A stretch of 64,000 bases of DNA. It comes from G965197715 sp965247615. GTDB taxonomy: Bacteria > Chloroflexota > Dehalococcoidia > Lucifugimonadales > UBA1127. Both the position numbers and the translations under genes were made by a program. The notes under the pieces were generated by a model. The model searched no databases and was not told where the DNA came from. It saw only the letters and a list, made by a program, of their open reading frames with translations. This document shows positions 18,029-27,216 of this stretch, piece by piece. Position 1 is the stretch's first letter, and the number at the start of each line of letters is the position of its first letter. Where the stretch lies: assembly GCA_965247615.1 (NCBI GenBank), contig OZ252022.1, positions 1,426,001 through 1,490,000 of the forward strand, read 5' to 3'.

Positions 18029-18775
18029 ATGCCGCAAGTTACCGTCAATGGCAACAGCCTGAACTATGAGGAGGTCGGTAGCGGGCCGCCCCTGGTCTTC
18101 TTCGCCGGCACTCGGTTCGACAGCGCAAAGGCGTGGCTCCCCCACCTTACGGAGCACGCCGCCGGGTTCCGCGTCATTTCGCCCGACCTCCGCGGCATGG
18201 CCGGCAGCGCCCGCGTCAGGGACATGTCGCCCAGGGACTGGGTCGACGACCTCAACGGTCTGCTCGACGCCCTCTCTATCCGGAGCGCCCACGTCTGCGC
18301 CGAAACCCTCGGCACCCGCGTGGCGGTCCGCCTCGCCGTAGAGTACCCCGCCAAAGTCAACACCCTGGTCCTCAACAGTGTCATCGCCTACAGCTACCCC
18401 GCCGGCGACGACCAGCGCCGGCGGGACTCGGACCCCGCCAACATGCCCCAGGAGCGCAGGGAGTCGCTCCTGGGGCATCACGGTGGGGACTGGCAGGCCG
18501 TCAACCAATTCTATCTGGACGTCCACGCCAAGCCCGAGTTCCATGAGTACTACGACTTGCGGAAGATAGCTCAGTCCGTGCAGGCCCCCACGCTCCTCCT
18601 GCGCGGTGACGTCGACGACCCCCTTCATCCCGTGGCTCACTCCACTGAGATGCACAGCCTGCTCCCCAACTCCCGGTTGGCCATCTTCCCCAACACCACC
18701 TTCAATGCCTGGCGGAGCCGCCCGCAAGAAAGCTGGGACCTCATCCGCAAGTTCATCGCGGAGCAGGGGAGTTAG
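18029..18775 (+). CDS. Alpha/beta hydrolase fold protein with atypical active site
   Basis: The 248-residue sequence has the fold (LVFFAGTRFDSAKAWLPHL, DLRGMAGSARVRD, VNTLVLNSVIAYSY), like 3-oxoadipate enol-lactonases. The nucleophile elbow that should read G-x-S-x-G is AETLGTR, with Thr where the Ser should be. The C-terminal catalytic His region reads FPNTTFNAWRSRPQE, with no His. LLRGDVDDPLHPV retains the acid region. It is therefore likely inactive as a hydrolase or has changed chemistry. The family is clear, the activity is not. Confidence 0.75.
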   Translation: MPQVTVNGNSLNYEEVGSGPPLVFFAGTRFDSAKAWLPHLTEHAAGFRVISPDLRGMAGSARVRDMSPRDWVDDLNGLLDALSIRSAHVCAETLGTRVAVRLAVEYPAKVNTLVLNSVIAYSYPAGDDQRRRDSDPANMPQERRESLLGHHGGDWQAVNQFYLDVHAKPEFHEYYDLRKIAQSVQAPTLLLRGDVDDPLHPVAHSTEMHSLLPNSRLAIFPNTTFNAWRSRPQESWDLIRKFIAEQGS

Positions 18776-18891
18776 GGATTGGTCGGCGTGGTGGCTTGGT
18801 CGTGCCGGGCAGGGGCCTTCACATAACGGCGAGTGGAGGGGGAGCTTGGGAAGGTGGAGGAGTTGCCGCCGGGCTGGGGCCCCTCCCCTGG

Positions 18892-18931
18892 ATTCCCGCT
18901 TTCGCGGGAATGACGGTTATGCAAAGGTCTC
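18892..18931 (+). repeat. 20-bp hairpin plus conserved tail, second copy
   Basis: ATTCCCGCTTTCGCGGGAAT at 18892-18911 is identical to 3811-3830. It is followed by GACGGTTATGCAAAGGTCTC, matching the tail at 3852-3876. The form ATTCCC-N8-GGGAAT is the same as that of the neisserial dRS3 repeat. Confidence 0.85.
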
Positions 18932-18935
18932 CTGG

Positions 18936-19259
18936 TCACGAGTCGGGGGCCATCTCGTCAGACAGTAGCCACACCGTGTCCTCCCCCTCGTCCGAACGCG
19001 TGCCCGCCACCTCGTTGAAGCGCTCGCCGTGGACCCGTGCGAACCTCTGGAGGTCTGACTCGCTGCGCCACTCCGACATGAATAGGATGTCGTTGGCGTC
19101 GGAGCTGTTCCGGTACACCTTCGCGGAGAGCAGCCCCGACTCCTTGTCTGAGTAGAGCGCCTCGCCAAAGACGATGTCGTGGGCGCGCTTCAGGCTCTCC
19201 CACCTTCCCGTCTTGATGCGCATGGTCAGCGCGGCTGCCTGCCCTTCCTGCTGTGCCAC
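18936..19259 (-). CDS. Small dimeric alpha/beta-barrel (ABM-like) protein
   Basis: Encodes 107 residues from a GTG at 19259, with AGGAGG seven bases upstream. Length and pattern (ALTMRIKTGRWESLKRAHD..., KVYRNSSDANDILFMSEWRS, FARVHGERFNEVAG) resemble the antibiotic-biosynthesis-monooxygenase / ferredoxin-like dimeric barrel superfamily. Such proteins are cofactor-free monooxygenases, haem-degrading enzymes or simple stress proteins. Assignment to a subfamily is not possible. It is the last gene of a leftward series with the CMD-family gene. Confidence 0.6.
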   Translation of the reverse strand: MAQQEGQAAALTMRIKTGRWESLKRAHDIVFGEALYSDKESGLLSAKVYRNSSDANDILFMSEWRSESDLQRFARVHGERFNEVAGTRSDEGEDTVWLLSDEMAPDS

Positions 19260-19416
19260 TGTGGCCTCCTGTCCGCGTTCTGTGCCCTCGCCGCGCTCCC
19301 AGTGCAGTTGGGCAAGCCGCGCGGCGTACCCCGGCCTGGGCTCCGAGCGTGCGACTTCACCCTTACCGCTAGCGCGACTGCGTGGCGTCTTGGCTCGGCT
19401 CCCGCTCTTGCGCCGC

Positions 19417-19965
19417 CTATACCGGCAGCAGTGGCGTGACCCCGGCAGCAGGCTGGACGTCGAACGCGTTGAGGACCGAGGCGATCATCGAGTAGTACCC
19501 CACAGTCGCCGTGAGGTCGACGGTTCCCTGGAGGCTCAACTGCCCCTTGGCCGCCTCAAATGTCGCCTCGGACACTCGGTGGTTCCGGATCAGCTCCTGT
19601 GCGTAGCTCACCACCACCGCCTCGTCTGCGGACAGCCCCTCGGGAGATCTCCCCTCCTTGACCGCCGCGATGGCCTCCTCGCCCACCCCCGCCGCCCGGG
19701 CCTGGGGCTCGTGGGCAGTCCATTCGTACTGGCAGTCCCACTCCCGCGCCGTGGCCAGCGTTACCAGCTCGACGACAGACTGCTCCAGGCTGCTCTCGAA
19801 GCGCAGGTACGCGCCCAGGTGCGCCGCCCTTCCGGCCACCTCCGGGCTGTGCATCAGCATGGCGAAGGGTCCGCGGACGCTGCCGCGGCTTCCAGCGATC
19901 TCATCGTAGATGTGCTGCTTCTCCGGCGGAACCTCGTCTCGGGTGACCTCTGACAATCGGGCCAT
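19417..19965 (-). CDS. Carboxymuconolactone decarboxylase (AhpD-like) family protein
   Basis: A 182-residue helical protein. REWDCQYEWTAHEPQARAAGV is the CMD signature with Glu, Cys and His, but the second Cys of the AhpD CxxC is absent (CQYE), so peroxidase-type redox cycling is unlikely. The start at 19965 has AGGAGGAGA upstream. Members of this branch are annotated as gamma-carboxymuconolactone decarboxylase-like and are common in degradative gene clusters. It lies downstream of hyuB on the same strand (gap about 125 bp). Confidence 0.82.
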   Translation of the reverse strand: MARLSEVTRDEVPPEKQHIYDEIAGSRGSVRGPFAMLMHSPEVAGRAAHLGAYLRFESSLEQSVVELVTLATAREWDCQYEWTAHEPQARAAGVGEEAIAAVKEGRSPEGLSADEAVVVSYAQELIRNHRVSEATFEAAKGQLSLQGTVDLTATVGYYSMIASVLNAFDVQPAAGVTPLLPV

Positions 19966-20090
19966 CTTCTCTCCTCCTATCGGCTGCTGCCTACTCGATT
20001 CACGCGTTGGGAATCTTTACGTTTACCCCTGCCAACCCCTGATCATACCCGGCTCCCGCGGCCCGGAGGGCAGTTCATCTCGCGTCTGTC

Positions 20091-21794
20091 TCAAGGCAGA
20101 CTCCGCTGCGCGCCGAGCTGCCGCAGTTCCTCCTCGCTCAGGCCGTACTCCTCCCTGGCGGCCTGAGGGCTGATCAGCCCGTCCTCCAGGTCGCCCAGGA
20201 CCCGCTCACGATCGCGCTCCCTGGGATCGCCGACCCCGCCGCCCCCCGGCGCCTCGATGCGCACGACGTCCCCCGGTTTCAGGTCCAGGTTGGAGACCAT
20301 AGTGTCGTACCGCTGCTCGCGGTCCGTGCCGGGGTTGATGATCACATACCCCGGAGCGCCGTTCTGGCCGCCGTCCGCGCCTTGGGCGCTCCGCCGGTCG
20401 GCCCCGCCGGTAAACTTGGCCGCGCCCTTCACCAGGTACTCGCGCTGGTAGCCCGGTCCTCCTCGGAACCTTCCGGCTCCCGCCGTGTCCGGCTTGACTC
20501 GAAACTGGAGGAGCTCCACGTCGAACTCTGATTCCAGGATCTCAATACTGGTGAACCGGGAGCCGCCGCCAAAGCCGTGGCCCGTTCCCGTGATCCCGTC
20601 GCCCCCGTCGAAGGCGTAGCTGCCCGGGTTGAAAATCTCGTACTGCACGTACGGGCGCGCGCTCCCGGCTGTGCTGCCGATGACCATTGAGCTCTGCGTC
20701 CCGCTGAAGGAGACCGTGGGCATCCCCGCCGCCTGGCTCAGTGCAGTGAACACCGCCCCCTCGACGGACCGGAGGTTCTTGGAGTAGAAGCCCGTAGGCG
20801 CTGGAAAGCTCGGATTCACAATGCTTCCCTCTCGGAAGCGGCACTCCACCGCCCGCGAGAGGCCGAAGTTGTGCGGGATCGTCGGGTCTATCAGGGACGC
20901 CAGCACCTGCTGGCAGATGCCCTCGATGAACGGAGGCCGGATGTTTATGGGGCCCTGGCTCTGGTCCCCGCACCCGCTGAAGTCCATGATCAGGTGGTCG
21001 CCCTCCTTGATCGCCGCCACATGGATTCGGATGACCCGGTCCGCGTCCACCAAGTCGCGGATGACCGTCTCGCCCTCGAATACCCCGTCGGGCCACTCCG
21101 CAAGCCCGCTTCTGAGGCGCTGCTCCACCCGCTGGCCCAGCAGCTCGAAGGTGGCCAGGACCGCGTCCTTGCCGTAGATGTCCAACAGCTCCGTGAGCCG
21201 CCCCGCGCCGATGCTCCAAAGCGCTCCGGCCTGCGCCGTCAGGTCGCCGAGGACCAGGTGCGGCGACCGGCTATTGCCCCGAATGAACTGCTCCGTCTCC
21301 TTGACCAGCTTGTAGCCCCGCTGGAATCGCACCGGGAGGATCTGCAGCCCCTCGCCGAAGACGTCCCTGGCCATCGTCACCCGGCTGCCCGGCGACAGCC
21401 CGCCTATGTCGCTCTTGTGCCCAATGCTGGCCGCGAAAGCCACCACCTCGCCGTCGTAGAAGATAGGCGTCACAACCACCACGTCCATCGGATGCGGGCA
21501 GCCGCTGTAGTAGACGTGGTTGCTGATGAAGTTGTCGCCCTCTTCCATGTCGGCGTAGTCGTAGAACTGCAGCACCCCTTCGACGCAGTACGGGTAGGCG
21601 CCGTTGTGCGCCACGACGCCGGAGTTGGAGCCCACCAGCTTGCCTTCCCGGTCCAGCAGGCCGCAGCTGAAGTCATGCGTCTCCCGGATTATCGTCGAGA
21701 AGCCCGTGCGGAAGACCGCCACGGTCATCTCGCTGACGATGCCGTTGAGCCGTGCCCCAATGACCTCCTGGGTGATGACGTCTACCTCAGCCAT
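20091..21794 (-). CDS. hyuB: Hydantoinase B / oxoprolinase family protein
   Basis: Encodes 567 residues from MAEVDVITQEVIGARLNGIV; AGGAGG precedes the ATG at 21794. Signatures include FSTIIRETHDFSCGLLD, NHVYYSGCPHPMDV, SRVTMARDVFGEGLQI-like segments and a C-terminal GGPGYQREYLVKG. HyuB pairs with HyuA to hydrolyse or carboxylate cyclic amides or acetone-like ketones, in an ATP-dependent manner. hyuA lies immediately upstream (gap 122 bp). Substrate unknown; N-methylhydantoin, oxoproline and ketones are the family's known ones. Confidence 0.92.
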   Translation of the reverse strand: MAEVDVITQEVIGARLNGIVSEMTVAVFRTGFSTIIRETHDFSCGLLDREGKLVGSNSGVVAHNGAYPYCVEGVLQFYDYADMEEGDNFISNHVYYSGCPHPMDVVVVTPIFYDGEVVAFAASIGHKSDIGGLSPGSRVTMARDVFGEGLQILPVRFQRGYKLVKETEQFIRGNSRSPHLVLGDLTAQAGALWSIGAGRLTELLDIYGKDAVLATFELLGQRVEQRLRSGLAEWPDGVFEGETVIRDLVDADRVIRIHVAAIKEGDHLIMDFSGCGDQSQGPINIRPPFIEGICQQVLASLIDPTIPHNFGLSRAVECRFREGSIVNPSFPAPTGFYSKNLRSVEGAVFTALSQAAGMPTVSFSGTQSSMVIGSTAGSARPYVQYEIFNPGSYAFDGGDGITGTGHGFGGGSRFTSIEILESEFDVELLQFRVKPDTAGAGRFRGGPGYQREYLVKGAAKFTGGADRRSAQGADGGQNGAPGYVIINPGTDREQRYDTMVSNLDLKPGDVVRIEAPGGGGVGDPRERDRERVLGDLEDGLISPQAAREEYGLSEEELRQLGAQRSLP

Positions 21795-21916
21795 GTCAAT
21801 CCTCCTGCCGTGGGCCCCAACATGGATTGCGACGGGCGCCACCCGGCCATCCCGGCGCCCCTCTGAGGGCTATGGTGGGCGGCTTCCAGCCCCATCGTGC
21901 GCCGCCCCCAGCGGCC

Positions 21917-23965
21917 CTATGCCGCGCTGATGATCAGGTTCCGGTGCGTGTCTATCTCCGCCCGCTGGCCGGGGTACACCACCGTCGTCGAGTCCGCCTG
22001 GTCAACGATGGCGGGGCCAACGATACGATGGCCTGGGAGCAGCCGCGCCCGGTCGTATACGGGGCACAGTACGAATCCCTCGGCGCTGTCGAAGCAGGCG
22101 TCGCGGCTACCCGCCCGGGCCGACTCGACGTCCGTGGCGGCGAGGGCGTGCTCCTTCAGGGCGGCGTGACGGACGGCGGCCACGGCCACTACGCGGAAGT
22201 TCACCACCTCCACCGGCTCCGTGGGCGCCCCGTGGCCAAACTGCTGCGCGTGCATCTCATCGAATCGGGTCCGCACCGCACCCAGCTCCTCGGCAGTCAG
22301 CCGCTGGCCGTCCCCCGCCGATGTCGTTAGCTCGTAGCCCTGCCCCTGGTAGCGCAGGTCCAGGAAGTAGCTCAGCCCAACCTGCGCCCCCGAAACGCCG
22401 TCGGCCTCGAAGGCCGCCATGGCCTGCCGGCCCAGGTCGCCGAAGATGGACCGGGCTTCCGCGGCGTCCAGCCCATCCAGAGACCGGAGCCTTGAGGCGA
22501 CGTAGTCCCTGCGCGGGTCCGCCATCAGCAGGCCCAGCGCTGAGGTCACCCCCGGCGTCGGCGGCACCACAACCGTGCTCATGTTCAGGTCCACCGCGAG
22601 CCTCCCGGCCGGAACGGGGCCGGCCCCCCCAAACGCCACCAGCGCGAAGTCGCGCAGGTCATACCCCCGCTCCGTGGACACGGCGCGTATGCCCTCCTCC
22701 ATCTTTGCGTTGATGATGCGGACGATCCCTTCCGCCGTCTGCAGCGCGCCGAGCCCCAGGCGCTCCCCCATCTCCTCCACGGCCGCGTGGGCCTTCTCCC
22801 GGTCCAGGGCCACCTTGCCGCCCCCCAGTTGGTGCGGGTTCAAGTAGCCGAGCACCACGTTGGCGTCGGTCACCGTAGGGCTCTCGCCGCCCTTCCCGTA
22901 GCAGACGGGGCCCGGGTCCGCGCCCGCGCTGTGCGGCCCTACCTGAAGCCCGCCTCCCCTGTCCAGCCAGGCGATGGTCCCCCCGCCCGCGCCAATCGTG
23001 TTGATGGCCAGCATGGGCACGGCGATCTCCCAGTCCCCGATGCGCCCCGAGGTCTCTTCCAGGATCTGCCCCCGCTCGCCCAGGGCGATGTCCGTGCTCG
23101 TGCCCCCCATGTCCAGCGTGACCACGCTATCGAACCCGGCGGCGGCGGCAATCTGCACCCCCGCCAGCGCGCCCGCGCACGGCCCCGAAAGTATCGTGGT
23201 CACCGGCACCACGCTCTCGATCCTGCTCACGCCCCCGTTGCTCTGCATGATGTAGATCTGCCTCGTCCCCACTCCCCGGTCCCGGAGCCTCTGGCCCAGC
23301 GTGGTCAGGTACGCCGTCATGGCCGGGTCCAGCATGGCGTTGGCCACCGTGGTGCTGAACCGCGGAAACTCCCGGATCTGCGGCAGGATCTCCGACGACA
23401 GGGACACCCAGCACTCCGGGAACTCGGCCCTGATGAGCTCCCCCAGCTGCCGCTCGTGACCCGGGTTCAGGAACGAGAAGAGCAGCACCACGGCCAGCGA
23501 CTCCACGCCCCTGGACCGGAGCCTCCGGATGGACTGGACCGCCGCCTCCGCGTCCAGCGGCGTCACGACCTCGCCATTGGCGTCGACCCGCTCCGGAACC
23601 TCCTCCCGGAACCGGGGCAGGATGGGCGGCCGCTTCTCCTCGAAGAGGCGCTCCAGGTCCGTGCCCAGCCGCGGCAGGTGCCAGATGTCGTTGATGCCGC
23701 TGAATCCCTGCGTTATCAGCAGCCCCACCCTCGCCCCCTTCCCTTGGACGAGCAGGTTGGTGCCCACCGTGGTCCCGTGCGAGAGTGCGCCGACCCCCGC
23801 CAGTCCCTCGCTGCCCTGGAACATCTCCATCACGCCGTCAATGATCGACCGGCTCGGGTCCGCCGGCGTCGACGGTACCTTCAGCGTCTCGATCTCACCC
23901 GTCTCCTGGTCCATCACCACCAGGTCGGTGAACGTCCCGCCGGTGTCGACTGCTACCGTCTTCAT
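21917..23965 (-). CDS. hyuA: Hydantoinase A / oxoprolinase family protein
   Basis: A 682-residue subunit. It opens with KTVAVDTGGTFTDLVVMDQ, the ASKHA-type phosphate-binding motif, and carries a second DMGGTSTDIALGERGQ. AINTIGAGGGTIAWLD and GADPGPVCYG follow the family pattern. With HyuB it forms an ATP-dependent hydrolase or carboxylase for five-membered cyclic amides or ketones. It lies between hyuB and a racemase-fold gene, all leftward, which is the usual arrangement for hydantoin-type degradation. Confidence 0.93.
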   Translation of the reverse strand: MKTVAVDTGGTFTDLVVMDQETGEIETLKVPSTPADPSRSIIDGVMEMFQGSEGLAGVGALSHGTTVGTNLLVQGKGARVGLLITQGFSGINDIWHLPRLGTDLERLFEEKRPPILPRFREEVPERVDANGEVVTPLDAEAAVQSIRRLRSRGVESLAVVLLFSFLNPGHERQLGELIRAEFPECWVSLSSEILPQIREFPRFSTTVANAMLDPAMTAYLTTLGQRLRDRGVGTRQIYIMQSNGGVSRIESVVPVTTILSGPCAGALAGVQIAAAAGFDSVVTLDMGGTSTDIALGERGQILEETSGRIGDWEIAVPMLAINTIGAGGGTIAWLDRGGGLQVGPHSAGADPGPVCYGKGGESPTVTDANVVLGYLNPHQLGGGKVALDREKAHAAVEEMGERLGLGALQTAEGIVRIINAKMEEGIRAVSTERGYDLRDFALVAFGGAGPVPAGRLAVDLNMSTVVVPPTPGVTSALGLLMADPRRDYVASRLRSLDGLDAAEARSIFGDLGRQAMAAFEADGVSGAQVGLSYFLDLRYQGQGYELTTSAGDGQRLTAEELGAVRTRFDEMHAQQFGHGAPTEPVEVVNFRVVAVAAVRHAALKEHALAATDVESARAGSRDACFDSAEGFVLCPVYDRARLLPGHRIVGPAIVDQADSTTVVYPGQRAEIDTHRNLIISAA

Positions 23966-24062
23966 CTCTCAGCCCTGCTCTCCTGCGCTGGCCCCGTGAG
24001 TGGCCCCTCGCTTCCGCCTACCCCCGCCCTCGCCCTAACGCTCCCCCCTCCCCGCCACGCGC

Positions 24063-24806
24063 CTATGCGCCCTCCGGCAGCGGCAGCCACTCGGAGAGAA
24101 GACGCTCGGCCCCTTCAACCTTGTAGCTCCTGCCTAGCTTGTTGAGGAGGTACCAGAAGTTGGCCGGGCCGCTGGAGACGGTGGGTATCCCCAGCTCCTC
24201 CTCGACCCGGTTCACAATCGGCGCGCTGTTGATGGCCCCCTGGAAGTAGACCACCTGCACCCCCCCGGCCGCCTCAAGGGCCTCCTTTACCATGTTGAAG
24301 AGGACTTCGGGGTCGGCCCGGGCCGCGTCGTCGTAAGCGATGAAGGGCTTGGCCGCGGGCCAGACCAGCTCGATCCCTTCATGGCAGTAGTACCCGTACA
24401 GCATCTCATCCAGGCCCTCGAAGAACCCCGTCATCAGCAGCGCCCGCTCGGCGGCGAAGGCCTTGATGGCCGCGCTGCATGACACCATAGCCGTGGCAAC
24501 GGGGACGCTGAGGCGCTTCGCCAGGTCCGGGTACAGTCCGGGGTTCATCAGCTCAATAGGCGCCCCACCTATGGACACCGCGTCCCACCCCCGCTCCTCC
24601 GCCAGCCGCGGCACCTCTTGGAGGTACGCATTCTTGGTGCCGCGTATAGCGTTGTGCCACCCCGGCCCTCGGTCCATGGTCTGAAGCCCGAACCCCGGCA
24701 CGGTGTCTATGACGACGCCGGGAAACTGGTCACTGGCGCGCGTTTCCCCTTGCATGACGGACCGGGGACTCACGGAGCCAAGCTTCACGTTCGGTTGGTT
24801 GGCCAT
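24063..24806 (-). CDS. Asp/Glu/hydantoin racemase superfamily protein (maleate isomerase-like)
   Basis: Encodes 247 residues from MANQPNVKLGSVSPRSV; a strong AAGGAGG precedes the ATG at 24806, and the longer frame through the upstream region is spurious. The fold is suggested by WDAVSIGGAPIELMNPG, VSCSAAIKAFAAERALLMTG and VVYFQGAINSAPIVNRVEEE. Members use a pair of cysteines; here VSCSAA (about residue 110) and YYCHEG are candidates. This superfamily includes hydantoin racemase, arylmalonate decarboxylase and maleate isomerase. Being first in a unit with hyuA and hyuB, racemisation of a cyclic amide is the most natural reading, but it is inferred. Confidence 0.78.
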   Translation of the reverse strand: MANQPNVKLGSVSPRSVMQGETRASDQFPGVVIDTVPGFGLQTMDRGPGWHNAIRGTKNAYLQEVPRLAEERGWDAVSIGGAPIELMNPGLYPDLAKRLSVPVATAMVSCSAAIKAFAAERALLMTGFFEGLDEMLYGYYCHEGIELVWPAAKPFIAYDDAARADPEVLFNMVKEALEAAGGVQVVYFQGAINSAPIVNRVEEELGIPTVSSGPANFWYLLNKLGRSYKVEGAERLLSEWLPLPEGA

Positions 24807-25202
24807 CTCGCCTCCTTTTGGCGTGCAATCCTCGACGCTTCCCCCCTGCGGCTGCGCCCGCCCTCCGCCGCCGCTCGCCGCCGCGCCGCGGCCGCGCCGC
24901 TCGCACAGTATACAGGAAGAGCGCCCGCACCCCCGCTCACTGGGGTCCCGCTCATGGTGGGTCTGTCGAGCCAAATGAGCGGGTGGTGGAGCCGCCTCGC
25001 CCCCACGCCGGCGGGGGAATCCCGACCCGTCCCGCCATCGTAGTACCCATATCATGTCAGCGTTTTCCGGGCCGCTCCCAGAATGTGTGTTTGACCGGCG
25101 CACCTTTAAAGAGTAGCATTGCTCCGATTCTATCCAAGCATGCCGGTTACCCCGCCGAGGCGGCCCTCGCTGTCCTAACGCCTTGGTGAAGGGGAGGTGC
25201 TG
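24807..25202. other. Divergent regulatory region
   Basis: Nearly 400 bases between the leftward racemase-hyuA-hyuB unit and the rightward transporter operon. It contains a CG-only tract (about 24870-24900) next to GTATAC at about 24910, a possible leftward -10, and a good rightward promoter listed separately at 25091-25119. No gene is recognised in it. Confidence 0.55.
25091..25119 (+). promoter_or_regulatory. Sigma-70-type promoter for the transporter/amidohydrolase cluster
   Basis: TTGACC and TAGCAT are separated by exactly 17 bases and lie about 84 bases ahead of the first permease ATG. The spacing and -35 match are good, the -10 is four of six. Confidence 0.55.
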
Positions 25203-26162
25203 ATGCAGCAATACCTGGCACGGCGTCTCCTGCTGTTCATTCCCACTCTGCTGCTGGCTTCCCTCGGTATCTTTGCCATCATGCGGATTCTGCCCGGCGA
25301 CGTCGCGATGATGATCATCGGCGGCGACGAGTCCGGCCCCATGGCCGTGGACCTCCTCGACAAGATCAACGAAGAGTTGGGGCTCGCGGACCCCCTTCCC
25401 GTTCAGTACGGCAAGTGGGCGTGGAGCATGGTCAACGGCCGCTTCGGCGGAAACTCCCTGCTGGATGGCGAGCCCATCGCAACCACCATCAGCAGCCGTT
25501 TGCCTATAACGCTGCAGCTCACCGTCTACACCATGGTCATTGCCTGGATCTTCTCCGTACCCATGGGCGTTTTGGCCGCCGTCTATCAGAATCGCTGGCC
25601 CGACTACGTGGTCCGAGTCGTGACCCTGCTGGGGCACGCCATGCCCAACTTCTGGGTCGCCCTGATCCTTATCATCGTCATGCTCGTCTTCTTCTCGTGG
25701 ACACCGCCCCTGTTCTACACGGATGTCTGGGAGGACCCCTGGAATCACATCCAAAAGCTCATCTGGCCCGCATTGGTCCTGGCCTGGGGTTACAGCTCCT
25801 ACCTCACACGGGTCACTCGCTCCAGCATGCTGGAGGTGTTGCGCCAGGACTATGTCCGGACCGCCAGAAGCAAGGGGCTCGCCGAGCAGATCGTGGTCTA
25901 TCGCCACGCGCTCCGCAACGCCTTCATCCCCGTCGTCACCCTAGGCGGCCTTCAGTTGGTGTCGCTGCTGAGCGGAACGGTGATCCTGGAGTCAATCTTC
26001 TCCATTCCCGGCATTGGCCAGGCCATCGTCATCGCGGCCACCCAGCGGGACTACCCCGTGATCCAGAGCCTGACCATGCTCCTCGTGTTCATGATGCTAA
26101 CCCTTCACATCTTCGTGGACATCGTGTATGGAATAGTGGACCCTCGGATCAAGTTCGCGTAG
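25203..26162 (+). CDS. Dipeptide/oligopeptide-type ABC transporter permease (DppB-like)
   Basis: A 319-residue inner-membrane protein with about six transmembrane segments. It has the DppB N-terminus (LARRLLLFIPTLLLASLGIF), a large periplasmic loop and the EAA cytoplasmic loop at YVRTARSKGLAEQIVVYRHA. GGGGAGG lies six bases ahead of the ATG at 25203; a GTG two codons upstream is less well placed. It forms the heteromeric pore with the next gene. No cognate ATPase gene is in this cluster, so ATP-binding subunits must be encoded elsewhere. Confidence 0.93.
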   Translation: MQQYLARRLLLFIPTLLLASLGIFAIMRILPGDVAMMIIGGDESGPMAVDLLDKINEELGLADPLPVQYGKWAWSMVNGRFGGNSLLDGEPIATTISSRLPITLQLTVYTMVIAWIFSVPMGVLAAVYQNRWPDYVVRVVTLLGHAMPNFWVALILIIVMLVFFSWTPPLFYTDVWEDPWNHIQKLIWPALVLAWGYSSYLTRVTRSSMLEVLRQDYVRTARSKGLAEQIVVYRHALRNAFIPVVTLGGLQLVSLLSGTVILESIFSIPGIGQAIVIAATQRDYPVIQSLTMLLVFMMLTLHIFVDIVYGIVDPRIKFA

Positions 26163-26183
26163 GGGACCGGAAGGAGGCAGCCT

Positions 26184-27098
26184 TTGCAGCCGGTAAACCA
26201 GCAGTTGGGGACCGCGGAGCCGCTGTCCGCCTTTTCCGAGAGGCGGGCGGTTGCCAAGCTGTCCGGGACCCTCGGTCGATTCGCATGGAATTACCCCCTG
26301 GGAGCCGTCGGGTTCCTCATCCTCCTTGGCATGATTCTCATGGCCGTATTCGCCAATCAGGTAGCTCCCTTTGATCCCCTTGAACAGGACGTGCCCAACC
26401 AGTACCGGTCCCCGGGCAGTCAATTCTGGTTCGGCACCGACGCCTTCGGACGCGACGGCCTCACCCGCATCATCTTCGGCGCCCGCACGTCCCTCTACGT
26501 GGGCCTCGTGGCCGTCGCCTTCGGATCCATCGCGGGGACCCTCTTGGGCGTGGCCTCCGGGTATATGGGCGGCCGCTTCGACATCATCGTGCAGCGGCTC
26601 GTCGACGCGATCATGGGCTTCCCGTCCCTCGTATTGGCCCTGGTCTTGGTCGTGGCCTTGGGCGGCTCCCTGAACAACGTCACCATTGCCATCGCCGTCG
26701 TGTTCATCCCCCGGGCTGTCCGCCTGGCTCGCTCCTCGGCGCTCTCGATCAAGGAAGAGGTGTACATAGCGGCCTCTCAGGCCATCGGCGCCAGCAGCCT
26801 GCGCGTCATGTTCCGCCACGTCCTTCCCAACTGCCTCGCGCCCGTGTTCGTTCTGGCCACGGGCTATCTCGGGACCGCCGTGGTCACCGAATCGAGCCTG
26901 AGCTTCCTGGGCCTCGGCGTGCCCCCGCCCCACGTGTCATGGGGCGGCATGCTGAATGTGGGCGCTCATGGGCATCTGGAGTTCGCCCCTTGGCTGGCCA
27001 TCTTTCCCGGTCTGGCCATCACCCTGATCGTGTTCGCATTCGCCTTCTTGGGAGACGCGTTGCGTGACGCCCTGGACCCACGACTGCGCGGTCGCTAG
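26184..27098 (+). CDS. Dipeptide/oligopeptide-type ABC transporter permease (DppC-like)
   Basis: A 304-residue partner permease starting with TTG at 26184, where AAGGAGG is well spaced; no ATG gives a better fit. It has the N-terminal DppC segment, FWFGTDAFGRDGLTRIIFGA, and the EAA loop YIAASQAIGASSLRVMFRHV. The gene starts 21 bases after the DppB-like gene ends. Confidence 0.92.
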   Translation: MQPVNQQLGTAEPLSAFSERRAVAKLSGTLGRFAWNYPLGAVGFLILLGMILMAVFANQVAPFDPLEQDVPNQYRSPGSQFWFGTDAFGRDGLTRIIFGARTSLYVGLVAVAFGSIAGTLLGVASGYMGGRFDIIVQRLVDAIMGFPSLVLALVLVVALGGSLNNVTIAIAVVFIPRAVRLARSSALSIKEEVYIAASQAIGASSLRVMFRHVLPNCLAPVFVLATGYLGTAVVTESSLSFLGLGVPPPHVSWGGMLNVGAHGHLEFAPWLAIFPGLAITLIVFAFAFLGDALRDALDPRLRGR

Positions 27099-27216
27099 CG
27101 TGATCGCCAAATCCATGTGTGCTCTACCGGATTCAGCTATGTTTGATAGAGTCGCGCGTGAGACCTGCGAAAGTGCCGGATTAGCCCCAATCAAGAGTTG
27201 ACATAAGGAGGACTTA

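Noticed and set aside
24807..25907. A 614-residue leftward protein extending the racemase-like gene
   Set aside because: The extension runs antisense through the permease gene; the ATG at 24806 has a strong ribosome site.
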